DNA of 64,000 nt from Azorhizobium sp943371865. GTDB lineage: Bacteria; Pseudomonadota; Alphaproteobacteria; Rhizobiales; Xanthobacteraceae. Position numbers and translations under genes: made by a program. Shown here in pieces: positions 1 to 8,753 of this stretch. The notes beneath the pieces were generated by a model. The model was not told the origin of the DNA. It made no database searches and saw only the letters and a program-made list of their open reading frames with translations. The stretch is from positions 1 to 64,000 of the forward strand of contig NZ_CALRWL010000006.1 of assembly GCF_943371865.1 (NCBI RefSeq). Reading direction: 5' to 3'. Numbering within the stretch: the stretch's first letter is position 1; each line of letters opens with the position of its first letter.

Positions 1-555
1 CGCACCCAGACGGAGATCATCGAGCTCTCGCAGTCGGCGGCCAAGATCGGCGAAGTGGTGATCCTGATCACCAACATCGCCAGCCAGACCAATCTTCTGG
101 CCTTGAACGCCACCATCGAGGCGGCCCGCGCCGGCGAGATGGGCAAGGGGTTCGCGGTGGTGGCCCAGGAAGTCAAGCAATTGGCCGCTCAAACCGCCAA
201 GGCGACGGAAGAGATCGCCGGCAAGGTCGGTGAAATCCAGCAGGCGACCAACCGCTCGGTGGCCTCCATCGACCGGATCGTCAACACCATCGGCCAGATC
301 CGCACCGCCTCCTCGGCCATTGCCGCCGCCATCGAGGAGCAGGGCGCCGCGACCCAGGAAATCGCCACCAATACGCAGCAGGCGGCGCGCGGCACCGAGA
401 CGGTGAACGACAACATCAACGGCGTTGGCCGCGCCGCCACCATGACCGGTGCGGCCTCCTCGCAGCTGATGACCTTGTCCGGTTCACTCACCGGCCAGGC
501 GCAGCAGCTGAAGATGGAAGTGGAACGGGTGGTTGCCAATCTGCGCGCTGGCTGA
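1..555 (+). CDS. Methyl-accepting chemotaxis protein, C-terminal part (5' truncated by window)
   Basis: This is the cytoplasmic signalling end of a chemoreceptor, which controls CheA/CheW activity. The frame is open from base 1, so the sensor and membrane parts lie outside the window. Residues covering about 20-60 of the visible part carry the conserved hairpin tip (ITNIASQTNLLALNATIEA), followed by GKGFAVVAQEVKQLA and long heptad-like helices rich in Ala, Gln and Thr. The product ends in VVANLRAG without a CheR-binding pentapeptide. A hairpin terminator follows directly. The ligand cannot be inferred because the sensory domain is missing. Confidence 0.95.
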   Translation, partial: RTQTEIIELSQSAAKIGEVVILITNIASQTNLLALNATIEAARAGEMGKGFAVVAQEVKQLAAQTAKATEEIAGKVGEIQQATNRSVASIDRIVNTIGQIRTASSAIAAAIEEQGAATQEIATNTQQAARGTETVNDNINGVGRAATMTGAASSQLMTLSGSLTGQAQQLKMEVERVVANLRAG

Positions 556-578
556 ATCCCCCCCGGCCGCTCGCAGAC

Positions 579-618
579 GAAGGGTCCCGCGCCAGGCGCG
601 GGGCCCTTCTCGCGTTTT
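579..618 (+). terminator. Rho-independent terminator after the chemoreceptor gene
   Basis: GAAGGG-t-CCCGCG pairs with CGCGGG-g-CCCTTC around a short loop, followed by GCGTTTTT. It lies 24 bases after the stop codon of the chemoreceptor. Confidence 0.8.
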
Positions 619-721
619 TCGCCCGGGGTAAGGCTCCGATCGCCCGCCGCCAGAGCTTGCTTACGCCGGAGCCGCGCAGCGTGATCCAGGCCGAGCGCTG
701 ACGCCGCCCGCCGAAGAGCCT

Positions 722-1159
722 CTAAAGCAGGCCCAGTGCGCGCAATTCCCGTTCCATATGCTCCGGCAGCGGGTCGCCCGAACGCCCACCCGCATTCAGA
801 TCAGACGGCACTTCGGCGGCTTTGAGGTAACGCCAGCCCTGGAACGGGCGCGACGGCCGGGGCACCACCTTCACCACCTGGGGATCCAGCACCAGATGGC
901 AGCGGCGGATGCCATCCGCGTCGACAAACGGCCGCACCTCCAGCAGGGTCTGGCGGCATGCCACTTCGCCCTTGATGACCCAGTAGAGCGAACCGCCGGA
1001 GACCAATTCGTCGATCCGGGTGGGGACCATGCGTGTGGTGTGGAATTGCTCCACCGGCTGTCCGGCGGCGCGCCGCTGCGCCAGACGCTCGCCGATCCAC
1101 TCTTCGAGATCGGCAACCGACGTGGCGCCCACACACAATTTCAGCAGATGAAGCGGCAT
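722..1159 (-). CDS. DUF1489 family protein
   Basis: A 145-residue protein of a family conserved in Alphaproteobacteria; its function is unknown. The start is placed at MPLHLLKLCVG because family members begin with this motif. An in-frame start 14 codons upstream is possible but adds an atypical leader. The protein has mixed charge, no signal peptide and no membrane segment, so it is probably cytosolic. Family-typical stretches are LEEWIGERLAQR near residue 20, SLYWVIKGEVACRQ near 57 and PFQGWRYLKAAEVP near 105. Downstream is the glutathione S-transferase on the same strand, but about 190 bases separate the two, so an operon is not evident. Confidence 0.8.
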   Translation of the reverse strand: MPLHLLKLCVGATSVADLEEWIGERLAQRRAAGQPVEQFHTTRMVPTRIDELVSGGSLYWVIKGEVACRQTLLEVRPFVDADGIRRCHLVLDPQVVKVVPRPSRPFQGWRYLKAAEVPSDLNAGGRSGDPLPEHMERELRALGLL

Positions 1160-1351
1160 CGGTGATCCTGCAACATATCCGGACGCGGTCAGACCGCGCA
1201 TGCGCCGCGTACGTTGAGCGCATCACGCCCGCCATGAAACGCCCGCCATGACACGCCCGCAAAGGCACTTTTTTTCAAGAAACGCCCGAGCGGTGCTCCG
1301 GCAGAACACTGCGGCTATGAAGCAGGCACCGCGCGGCCCGGCAAGGTCCGG

Positions 1352-2038
1352 TCAGCGGGCGCGCTTGACCACCGGCCAGTCCACCTCGTCTTTCGCCACC
1401 ACCCAGTCCTCGGCCAAGGCGGCGGCGTGCCAGCGCACGAAATCCGGCTGGGCGTAAATGGCGTCCACATAAGCGGCGCTGACGGGGTCCAGCGGCACCT
1501 GATAAGTGCGCAGCCGGGTCGCCACCGGCGCGAACATCGCGTCCGCTGCACTGAAGTCGCCGAACAGGAACGGTCCCGCCGCGCCGAAATGCGCGCGGGC
1601 ATAGGTCCAAATGCTCTGGATCCGGGCCACATCCGCTTGCGCCCCGGGACTGATGGCGCGGGCCTCCGGCGGTCGGGCGAGGTTCATGGCCAGTTCCCCG
1701 CGCAAGGACGAGAAGCTGGAATGCATTTCCGTCGCCACCGAACGAGCCATGGCGCGGGCTCGGGGATCTTCCGGCCAGAACGCCAGATCGCGGTAGCGCT
1801 CGGCGGCATAGTCGATGATGGCGAGGGATTCCCACACGATCACATCGCCATCCACCAGCATCGGCACGCGACCGGGCGCGCCATGGGCGCGGAAGGGCGC
1901 CAGTGTGGTGATGAACTCCTCACAGTCCAAAGGCACCACTTGCTCTTCGAACGTCAGGCCCGCCGCCGAAAGCGCGAGCCAGGGTCGCAGAGACCAGGAC
2001 GAATAGGTCTTGTTGCCGATGAAAAGCTTAAGCGCCAA
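1352..2038 (-). CDS. Glutathione S-transferase family protein
   Basis: A 228-residue soluble GST. The N-terminal thioredoxin-like half has the GNKTYSSWSLRPWLAL start, typical of the family whose active Ser/Tyr lies in the YSSWSLR loop, and the VPMLVDGD..WESLAI glutathione-binding loop. The second half is the all-helical GST C domain with FLFGDFSAADAMFAPVATRL. The likely substrate is an electrophile conjugated to glutathione; which one is unknown. The start is TTG at 2038, preceded by GGGGAGG five bases upstream. An in-frame GTG two codons earlier is an alternative. The frame stays open far upstream to 2626, but that extension runs antisense through neighbouring genes and is a GC artefact. Confidence 0.88.
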   Translation of the reverse strand: MALKLFIGNKTYSSWSLRPWLALSAAGLTFEEQVVPLDCEEFITTLAPFRAHGAPGRVPMLVDGDVIVWESLAIIDYAAERYRDLAFWPEDPRARAMARSVATEMHSSFSSLRGELAMNLARPPEARAISPGAQADVARIQSIWTYARAHFGAAGPFLFGDFSAADAMFAPVATRLRTYQVPLDPVSAAYVDAIYAQPDFVRWHAAALAEDWVVAKDEVDWPVVKRAR

Positions 2039-2112
2039 TCCCACCTCCCCTATGGCCCCGGCGGTCAATGCGGCGGGGCGGCGGGGCGGCGGCGGCGATT
2101 GTGCCTTTAACG

Positions 2113-2238
2113 TCAGCGCATCGCGATGAAATTCGGATCGAACCCACCGAAGACATAGACGATGGCGATGCCCAGGCCGAAGGCCGTCAAGGCGAGACGC
2201 GCGAAACACCAGCAGGACCGGTTGGTTGCGACACTCAT
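2113..2238 (-). CDS. Possible 41-residue single-span membrane protein
   Basis: A short frame beginning MSVATNRSCWCFARL, followed by one hydrophobic segment (LALTAFGLGIAIVYVFGG, about residues 15-32) and a short polar tail. It sits divergently from the DUF3253 gene, in a gap with no better candidate. No good ribosome binding site is visible, and small frames of this kind can arise by chance at this GC level. The case rests on the clean membrane-helix pattern and the otherwise unexplained gap. Confidence 0.35.
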   Translation of the reverse strand: MSVATNRSCWCFARLALTAFGLGIAIVYVFGGFDPNFIAMR

Positions 2239-2411
2239 GATGAGATGATGAACCCTGTTCAGACGATGGCGGCCGTGTTGCGGCGCCGAATGCAAACTGA
2301 GTTAAGAAAGTGTTGCATAAAGTGCAATGGACTCTTCGCCGCAGCCCACAGGCTTTCATGGCAGCCATGCGCCAGGCTTGCATCGCGGCGCGCCCAATGT
2401 CAGGAGGGCTT

Positions 2412-2702
2412 ATGACCAGCGAGCGCGCACCCGACCAATCCCCCCTCCCCGCAGAAACCGACGTGGAGCAGGCCATTCTCGACATCGCCCGCCAGCGCGG
2501 CGACGGCAAGACCATCGACCCATCGGACCCGGCCCGTGCCCTCTCCACGGGCGACGGCTGGCAGCGGGTGCTGCCCCTGGTACGCCGGGTCGCGGTGCGC
2601 CTCGCGCAGGAGGGTCGCTTGATCATCTACCGGAAGGGCAAGCCCGTGGACCCGAGCGCCTTCCGCGGCGTCTATCGCCTCGGGCTGCCGCGGGACGAAT
2701 AG
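2412..2702 (+). CDS. DUF3253 domain protein
   Basis: A 96-residue protein with the compact winged-helix-like DUF3253 core: VEQAILDIARQRGDGKTIDPSDPARAL, then WQRVLPLVRRVAVRLAQEG and RLIIYRKGKPVDPSAFRGVYRL. Function is unknown. The family is widespread and often encoded near house-keeping genes. The start is supported by CAGGAGGG six bases before the ATG. A 5-base inverted repeat (TTGCA/TGCAA) lies in the upstream gap near 2312, but no clear promoter was recognised. The gene ends 13 bases before the convergent YdcF-type gene. Confidence 0.85.
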   Translation: MTSERAPDQSPLPAETDVEQAILDIARQRGDGKTIDPSDPARALSTGDGWQRVLPLVRRVAVRLAQEGRLIIYRKGKPVDPSAFRGVYRLGLPRDE

Positions 2703-2715
2703 TCCAGGCGACGCG

Positions 2716-3537
2716 CTAGGACGCCGCGCCCACCGGATTGGGCGCGGGGAACAAAGCGGGGATCCGGCCGGAGAGATAATAGGCCAGGAGGCCCAGCCAC
2801 TCCTTGGCCACCAGGTCGGTTAAATCCAGCCCCTGCGCCACGCGGGTGAAGCCGCCATCGAGGGCGCGTGGGGAAACCGTGCGATAGTCCACCGGATAGG
2901 CCTCCACCGGGAAATCCGCACCGCGGAAACAGCCCACCGCGCGCGGCATGTGGAAGGCGGAGGTCACCAGCAGCCACCGGCTGCCCGGCGCCGGATCCAC
3001 CAATTGCCGGGTGAAGGCGGCATTCTCGGCGGTGTTGCGGGAGCGCCGCTCGAAGATCATCCGCTGCATGTCGATGCCCAGGTCCACGAGGGTGAGGCGA
3101 ACCGCGTCCGCCTCCACCGCTTCCCCCGGCTCCAAAGCGGCGCTGCCGCCGCTGAACACCAGCCTGGCCTCGGGATAGCGGCGGGCCAGCGCCGCGAAGG
3201 CGACCATGCGCTCCGCCGCGTCGTTCAGCGCCGGCACGCCCCGCGCCAGTGCCACATCCGGCACCTCGGCGCCCCCCAGCAGAATGATGCCAGCCACCGG
3301 CTTGCCGTCATCCTGGAACGGCGGAAACCGCTCCTCCAGCGGGGAGGCGAGATAATTGGCTGCCGGCGAAAAACCGAACACCAGCACGCCCAGCACCGAC
3401 AGTCCGGTCAATGCGATGGCGGGGCGGCGCACGTCCGCAACCCGCAACAGCAATCCGACCACAATGCCGAACACCAGGAGGTTGGACGGGGCGGCCAGCA
3501 GCCACCCCACCTTCGAGACCGTAAAGAACGAATCCAT
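2716..3537 (-). CDS. YdcF/ElyC-type membrane protein (DUF218)
   Basis: A 273-residue protein with two N-terminal membrane spans (about 12-32 and 40-60) and a DUF218 Rossmann-like domain facing the periplasm. Characteristic stretches are GIILLGGAE near residue 83, RLVFSGGSAAL near 125, ERRSRNTAENAAFT near 162 and WLLVTSAFHMPRAVGCFR near 187. Relatives such as ElyC and SanA affect envelope or peptidoglycan integrity. The exact reaction is unknown. The gene is convergent with the DUF3253 gene and is followed upstream, on the same strand, by the acyl-CoA dehydrogenase with a 61-base gap. Confidence 0.85.
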   Translation of the reverse strand: MDSFFTVSKVGWLLAAPSNLLVFGIVVGLLLRVADVRRPAIALTGLSVLGVLVFGFSPAANYLASPLEERFPPFQDDGKPVAGIILLGGAEVPDVALARGVPALNDAAERMVAFAALARRYPEARLVFSGGSAALEPGEAVEADAVRLTLVDLGIDMQRMIFERRSRNTAENAAFTRQLVDPAPGSRWLLVTSAFHMPRAVGCFRGADFPVEAYPVDYRTVSPRALDGGFTRVAQGLDLTDLVAKEWLGLLAYYLSGRIPALFPAPNPVGAAS

Positions 3538-3598
3538 GCCCCCTCCCGCAGCCCCTCGTCTTACCCCATTTGGGGGATCGCCCGAAGCCTGAGCGGGA

Positions 3599-4771
3599 TC
3601 ACGCGGTCTTGTCGAACAACTCCCGGCCGATCAACATCCGGCGGATCTCGCTGGTGCCGGCGCCGATCTCATAGAGCTTGGCGTCCCGCAGCAGCCGACC
3701 GGTGGGATAATCATTGATGTAGCCATTGCCGCCGAGGGTCTGGATCGCTTCCAGCGCCATCCAGGTGGCTTTCTCCGCCGCCAGCAGGATGGCGCCGGCC
3801 GCATCCTCGCGGGTGGTTGCGCCGCGGTCGCATGCCTTGGCGACCGCATAGACGTACGCGCGCACGGAATTCATCGCCACGTACATGTCCGCCAGCTTGC
3901 CCTGCATCAATTGGAACGTGCCGATGGCCTGGCCGAACTGCTTGCGCTCATGCACATAGGGCAGAACGATATCCATGCACGCCTGCATGATGCCAACGGG
4001 GCCGCCCGCCAGCACCGCGCGCTCATAATCGAGCCCGGACATGAGCACATTGACCCCACGGCCAACCGCGCCGAGGACATTTTCTTCCGGCACTTCGCAA
4101 TCCTCGAACACCAGTTCACCGGTGTCGGAGCCACGCATGCCCAGCTTGTCCAGCTTCTGCGCCGTGGAGAAACCCTTGAACCCCTTCTCCACAAGGAAGG
4201 CGGTCATGCCGCGCGCGCCCGCAGCCGGATCGGTCTTGGCATAGACCACCAGGGTCTCGGCGATGGGGCCGTTGGTGATCCACATCTTGCTGCCATTGAG
4301 AATGTAGCGGTCGCCCTGCTTCTCGGCGCGGGTGCGCATGGACACCACGTCCGACCCGGCGCCGGGCTCGGACATGGCCAGCGCGCCCACATGCTCACCG
4401 GAGATCAGCTTGGGCAGGTATGCGCGCTTCTGCGCCTCGCTGCCATTGCGGCGGATCTGGTTGACGCACAGGTTCGAGTGCGCGCCATAGGACAAGCCCA
4501 CCGAGGCGGAGGCGCGGCTGATCTCCTCCATGGCGATCACGTGCTCCAGATAGCCAAGGCCCGAGCCGCCATATTCTTCTTCCACCGTCAGCCCCAGCAC
4601 GCCCAGTTCGCCCATCTTGGGCCACAGGTCGCGGGGGAATTGGTTGGAGCGGTCGATCTCCTCGGCACGGGGGGCGATGAGGTCCTGGGCAAACCCGCGC
4701 ACCGTGTCGCGGAGCATGTCGGCGGTTTCGCCGAGATCGAAATCGAAACCCGTGTGCGTATTGGCGATCAT
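3599..4771 (-). CDS. ivd: Isovaleryl-CoA dehydrogenase
   Basis: A 390-residue FAD-dependent acyl-CoA dehydrogenase. It probably oxidises isovaleryl-CoA to 3-methylcrotonyl-CoA in leucine breakdown, passing electrons to ETF. Visible family signatures are ALAMSEPGAGSDVVSMRTRA (FAD/substrate loop), WITNGPIAETLVVYAKT, the RKQFGQAIGTFQLMQGKLADMY helix, and IQTLGGNGYINDYPTGRLLRDAKLYEIGAGTSEIRR at the end. YERAVLAGGP carries the catalytic Glu position typical of isovaleryl-CoA dehydrogenase (helix G rather than the C-terminal site). The start is ATG at 4771; an in-frame extension upstream looks non-coding. No 3-methylcrotonyl-CoA carboxylase genes lie nearby, so the pathway is not clustered here. 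Confidence 0.9.
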   Translation of the reverse strand: MIANTHTGFDFDLGETADMLRDTVRGFAQDLIAPRAEEIDRSNQFPRDLWPKMGELGVLGLTVEEEYGGSGLGYLEHVIAMEEISRASASVGLSYGAHSNLCVNQIRRNGSEAQKRAYLPKLISGEHVGALAMSEPGAGSDVVSMRTRAEKQGDRYILNGSKMWITNGPIAETLVVYAKTDPAAGARGMTAFLVEKGFKGFSTAQKLDKLGMRGSDTGELVFEDCEVPEENVLGAVGRGVNVLMSGLDYERAVLAGGPVGIMQACMDIVLPYVHERKQFGQAIGTFQLMQGKLADMYVAMNSVRAYVYAVAKACDRGATTREDAAGAILLAAEKATWMALEAIQTLGGNGYINDYPTGRLLRDAKLYEIGAGTSEIRRMLIGRELFDKTA

Positions 4772-4901
4772 TCCCGTCTTCTCCCGCGGCTGAGCCGCCT
4801 GTGCTGGTTTTCGTCGCGGGGCTTCTGTGTCCCCGACGGAGCGATGGTAGAGGGGACCGGTCCCCGTTGAAACCCGCCGTCTGTTGCAACGGCGATCCCG
4901 C

Positions 4902-7085
4902 TCACGTGGGATGGCGCGCGCCATCCCGTCCGGCGCCCCGCCGTGACGCGGATAGCAACGCGCGGTTCTGCTCCAGCAGCGCCACGGCCGCCGCAAGGGG
5001 AAGCGGAGGCGAGAACAGGAAACCCTGCGCCTGTTGCGCGCCGAACGCCCGCAGGAAGCGCAACTGCTCGCGCGTCTCCACCCCCTCGGCGGTCAGGGTG
5101 ATGCCAAGGGAGCGTCCGAGCCGGACCACATATTCCACAATCGCCGCCGCATCCCGCTCCACGCCCAGATTGGCGATGAAGGACCGGTCGATCTTGATCT
5201 TGGTGATGGGGAAGCGGCGGACGTGAACCAGCGACGCATGCCCGGTACCGAAATCGTCCAGCGCCAGCCGCACGCCCTGGGCACGCAACCGAGTCAGCGC
5301 CTCGTTCACGGTGGAGCCGCTACCGATGATGGCGCTCTCGGTGATCTCCAGCTCCAGCCGGTTTGGATCAAATCCGGTCTCCTCCAGGGTGGCCAGCACC
5401 TTGTCGCTCATCTGCGGATTGCGCAGATTGACCGGTGACATATTGACCGCCACCGTTACATCGCCGAACGCACGGGCCTGAAGGCAGGCGTTGCGGAGCA
5501 CCCAATTGTCGATGCGGGTGATGAGTTGGGTGCCCTCCGCGATCGGCAGGAAATCGGCCGGCATCAGGCGCCCCCGGCGGGGATGATCCCAGCGCAGCAG
5601 CGCCTCAAAGCCGACGATGCGCTCGCTTTCCACTTCCACTTGAGGTTGGAAGACCAGGGCGAACTGATCCGTGGCGATGGCCTCGGCCAGTTCCATCTCG
5701 ATATTTCGACGTTGGCGCACCTCGCGCTCGAGAAACGGCTCGAACCGCACCGAACCGCCCCGCCCGTCCGACTTCGCCCGATACAAGGCGATGTCCGCGA
5801 GCCGCATCAGCTCCGCTCCGGTGCCCGCGTCGATGGGGGCCACCGCGGACCCGATGGATGCCCCCACAAGGAGGTCGGCGCCGTCAACAGCGATGGGCTG
5901 ACGCACGCAGTTCAACAGCGCATCCAGCAGGCCCGGCAGCCGCTCAAGTCCGTTCGGGGTGGCCATGAGAACGAACTCGTCGCCCCCGAAACGCGCCACG
6001 AGCCCGTCGCTCCCCAGACATGCGCGCAAGCGCTGCGCCACCTCGCACAACAGCACGTCTCCGGCGGCGTGGCCGAGGGTGTCGTTGATATCCTTGAAAC
6101 CATCGAGGTCGACGTACATCAGGGCGAGGGTTTCCCCATCGCGGAGCCCAGCGACCGTCCGCTCCAGCGCCGCAATGAAGTGGCCGCGATTGGCGAGGCC
6201 GGTGAGCGCGTCGTGGGACGCCTGCACCAACGCGCGCGCCTCGCTTGCACCCAGGGCCGTCGCCGTCCGGCGCGCCTGGACCAGAAAGGCCGCACACATC
6301 AAGAACAGGATCGAGGACAGCACGGCAACCGGCGGCGCAATGCGCGCCAGGAGGGTTCGCACGGGACGTTCGGTCGTCCAGGTGAGCATGATCGGATGAC
6401 CGTCGGCCAGATCATCCATGGGAAGGCCATTGTGGCCCCCCTCCACATTGCCTTCGGAGACCTTGCCCTCCACCAGCTTGAAGGCGCCGGACCGGAACGC
6501 CGCTCCCAGGCCGTTGAACAGGTTGTCGTCCAGCAGGTCCACCGTCACCGCAAACAGCCCACCCTCCTCTGGCGCGGCGTCGGCTTGGGGCTTGGGGGAC
6601 AGCTTCTGCACCGCAGCCACCCCCGTGAGCGCCCCGTGCGCCAGGAGTCCGGTCTCCGCTTGCTTGCTTGACGTGGCTTGTCGGGCCAGTTCCGCCAGTG
6701 CAGGGCGGACCTTCTCCACCTCCTCCGGCGTGAGCATCCGGCCCAGGCTGGCCCCGTGGAGCACGCGCCCACCGCTGTCCACGAGGAAGCTTTGCTCGAA
6801 CCCGTAATTGTCGTTCAGCGGCTGGCCGAAGGTGTGCAGAAACCAGCGGGCGTTCAACCCGGTCAGATCGGTGGTCGCCTCAGCCCCTCCCGCCGCAGTC
6901 TTCAGCGCTTGAAGCATATGGGTGGCATGGGCGCGCAGAAAGGCGCGGACCATTTCGCGTTCACGGTTTGCGCTCACGTCATCCGCGCGCAGCGCCGCAG
7001 CGATCAGAAATACCAGCAGCCCCGCCGCCACAACAACGATCGCAGCCAAGGCAGCGAGGGTGGTTCGGCTCCAGCGAGGGTTCAA
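4902..7085 (-). CDS. Membrane-bound GGDEF-EAL cyclic-di-GMP enzyme with CHASE4-like sensor
   Basis: A 727-residue protein. A first membrane helix (about 11-32) and a second (about 247-270) frame a periplasmic sensor of some 210 residues; FGQPLNDNYGFEQSFLVDSGGRVL near 86 resembles CHASE4 domains. A GGDEF domain follows, with the intact signature at 367-371, then an EAL domain with FEALLRW at 493-499 and DDFGTGHASL further on. Both active sites therefore look intact, so synthesis and breakdown of cyclic-di-GMP are both possible. No RxxD inhibitory site lies five residues before GGDEF. The net activity in the cell cannot be told from sequence. It stands alone between ivd and mgtE on the same strand. 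Confidence 0.93.
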   Translation of the reverse strand: MNPRWSRTTLAALAAIVVVAAGLLVFLIAAALRADDVSANREREMVRAFLRAHATHMLQALKTAAGGAEATTDLTGLNARWFLHTFGQPLNDNYGFEQSFLVDSGGRVLHGASLGRMLTPEEVEKVRPALAELARQATSSKQAETGLLAHGALTGVAAVQKLSPKPQADAAPEEGGLFAVTVDLLDDNLFNGLGAAFRSGAFKLVEGKVSEGNVEGGHNGLPMDDLADGHPIMLTWTTERPVRTLLARIAPPVAVLSSILFLMCAAFLVQARRTATALGASEARALVQASHDALTGLANRGHFIAALERTVAGLRDGETLALMYVDLDGFKDINDTLGHAAGDVLLCEVAQRLRACLGSDGLVARFGGDEFVLMATPNGLERLPGLLDALLNCVRQPIAVDGADLLVGASIGSAVAPIDAGTGAELMRLADIALYRAKSDGRGGSVRFEPFLEREVRQRRNIEMELAEAIATDQFALVFQPQVEVESERIVGFEALLRWDHPRRGRLMPADFLPIAEGTQLITRIDNWVLRNACLQARAFGDVTVAVNMSPVNLRNPQMSDKVLATLEETGFDPNRLELEITESAIIGSGSTVNEALTRLRAQGVRLALDDFGTGHASLVHVRRFPITKIKIDRSFIANLGVERDAAAIVEYVVRLGRSLGITLTAEGVETREQLRFLRAFGAQQAQGFLFSPPLPLAAAVALLEQNRALLSASRRGAGRDGARHPT

Positions 7086-7241
7086 GACGGTTGAAATGGT
7101 GATCTCCGTTGAAACCGGAGGAGGCCCAGTCCATGGGGCATTCTTGCGAGCAGCACCGTTTTACGGAGTTTGACCCACATCCTGCAAGGTGCGCTCACCG
7201 ATCACCTTTGCATGAATTATCCCATGCGAGATCTCGCGGGA

Positions 7242-8648
7242 TCATCCGGCAAACCAAAGCGAGGCCAAGCCGAGGAATGCGAAGAAGCCCACGGTATCCG
7301 TCACCGTCGTCACGAACACGCCGGAGGCCACAGCCGGATCGAGCTTCAGGCGGTTGATGACGATGGGAATGACGATACCAAACAGACCGGCGGCAAACAT
7401 GTTGATGATCAGCGCCGTGGCGATCACGCCGCCCAACTGCCAGTTGGCAAACCAGGCCGCGGCGATCGACCCCAGCAGAATTGCCAGAATGCAGCCATTG
7501 ACCAGTCCCACCAACACCTCTCGCAACACCACGCGACGGGCGTTGTGACTGCCCAGGTCCTTGGTGGCGAGGGCGCGCACCGCCACCGTCATGGTCTGGT
7601 TGCCCGCATTGCCGCCCATGGAGGCGACGATGGGCATGAGCACGGCCAGCGCCACCATCTTTTCGATGGAGTCGGAGAACAGCGAGATGATCGAGGCGGC
7701 AAAAAAGGCGGTCAGCAAGTTCACCAGCAGCCAGGGCAAACGCCCCTTGGCGGTATAGGCCACCGTATCGGACAATTCCTCGTCGCTGCCGACGCCGGCC
7801 ATGGCGCGCAGGTCTTCGTCCGCCTCTTCCTGGATCACGTCCACGATGTCGTCGACGGTGATGACCCCCACCAGACGGCCGGCATCGTCCACCACCGGTG
7901 CCGATACCAGATTGTAGTGCTCGAACATGTGCGCGACGTCTTCCTGGTCGGCACTGGCCTTCACCACATGGGCGCGCTCGCTTTTCACCGCGGTGACCAG
8001 CACCGCGCGCTTGGTCCGCAGCAGGCGGTCCAGGGGCAAGGCGCCCATGAGGTGGTAGGCGGGGTCCACCACGAAGATTTCGTAGAAGGTCTCCGGCAGA
8101 TCCTCGGTCTCGCGCATGTAGTCGATGGCACGGCCGACGGTCCAGAACGGCGGGACGGCGATGAATTCCGTCTGCATGCGCCGCCCGGCGCTCTCCTCGG
8201 GATAGTCGAGCGAGCGCTGCAGCGCGACGCGCTCAGGGGCGGGAATGAAGGCCAGGATCGCGGCCTTGTCGTCCTCATCCAGATCTTCGAGGATGTAGAC
8301 CGCATCGTCAGAATCCAGATCGCGGATGCCGTCCGCCACCGTGCGCGGCGGCAGGTGGCGCAGGATCTGCACGCGCACCGTCTCGTCCAGCTCGGTCAGC
8401 GCGGTAAAATCGAAGTCCTTGCCCAGCAATTCGATAAGGCGGGAGCGTTGCTCCGGCCCCAGCGCTTCGATCAGGTCGCCGACGTCCGCCTCATGGAGGT
8501 CGCGGACCTTGGCGCGCAGCGCTTCTTGGTCCGATTCCGCAATGGCGGCCTCAATGGCGTCGACAAAGGCAGAGGAGAGATGCCCGTCATCGTCGCGAAC
8601 CGGCAACGCAGGAGCCTCCGCAAGGGCGAGATCGGCGTCGTCGCGCAT
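7242..8648 (-). CDS. mgtE: Magnesium transporter MgtE
   Basis: A 468-residue MgtE channel in the inner membrane. The order is: N-terminal helical domain (about 25-150) with the LHEADVGDLIEAL repeat, a pair of CBS domains (about 150-275) with VVDDAGRLVGVITVDDIVDVI, then five membrane helices from about 300. The pore region has the diagnostic MPIVASMGGNAGNQTMTV. Acidic residues of the cytosolic part sense Mg2+ and gate the pore in characterised relatives. The start is ATG at 8648, with AGGAG eight bases upstream. It is divergent from the polysaccharide deacetylase gene; the 105-base gap is too short to hold an obvious Mg2+ riboswitch. Confidence 0.95.
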   Translation of the reverse strand: MRDDADLALAEAPALPVRDDDGHLSSAFVDAIEAAIAESDQEALRAKVRDLHEADVGDLIEALGPEQRSRLIELLGKDFDFTALTELDETVRVQILRHLPPRTVADGIRDLDSDDAVYILEDLDEDDKAAILAFIPAPERVALQRSLDYPEESAGRRMQTEFIAVPPFWTVGRAIDYMRETEDLPETFYEIFVVDPAYHLMGALPLDRLLRTKRAVLVTAVKSERAHVVKASADQEDVAHMFEHYNLVSAPVVDDAGRLVGVITVDDIVDVIQEEADEDLRAMAGVGSDEELSDTVAYTAKGRLPWLLVNLLTAFFAASIISLFSDSIEKMVALAVLMPIVASMGGNAGNQTMTVAVRALATKDLGSHNARRVVLREVLVGLVNGCILAILLGSIAAAWFANWQLGGVIATALIINMFAAGLFGIVIPIVINRLKLDPAVASGVFVTTVTDTVGFFAFLGLASLWFAG

Positions 8649-8753
8649 AGCTCGTCTCCTTGGGGCACATTGATCGCACGCTTGGGGCGTTCTAGGTGGG
8701 AGCACCCGGGAACGCAAACCCCCATGGCAGCGAATTCGGGCCGGAGACTTCTC

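Noticed and set aside
1352..2626. Long form of the glutathione S-transferase with about 195 extra N-terminal residues
   Set aside because: The extension overlaps the DUF3253 gene on the other strand, has no domain, and a good ribosome binding site lies before TTG 2038.
8649..8753. Magnesium riboswitch before mgtE
   Set aside because: The divergent gap is only 105 bases and includes the other gene's start region. No M-box-like conserved helices were seen.
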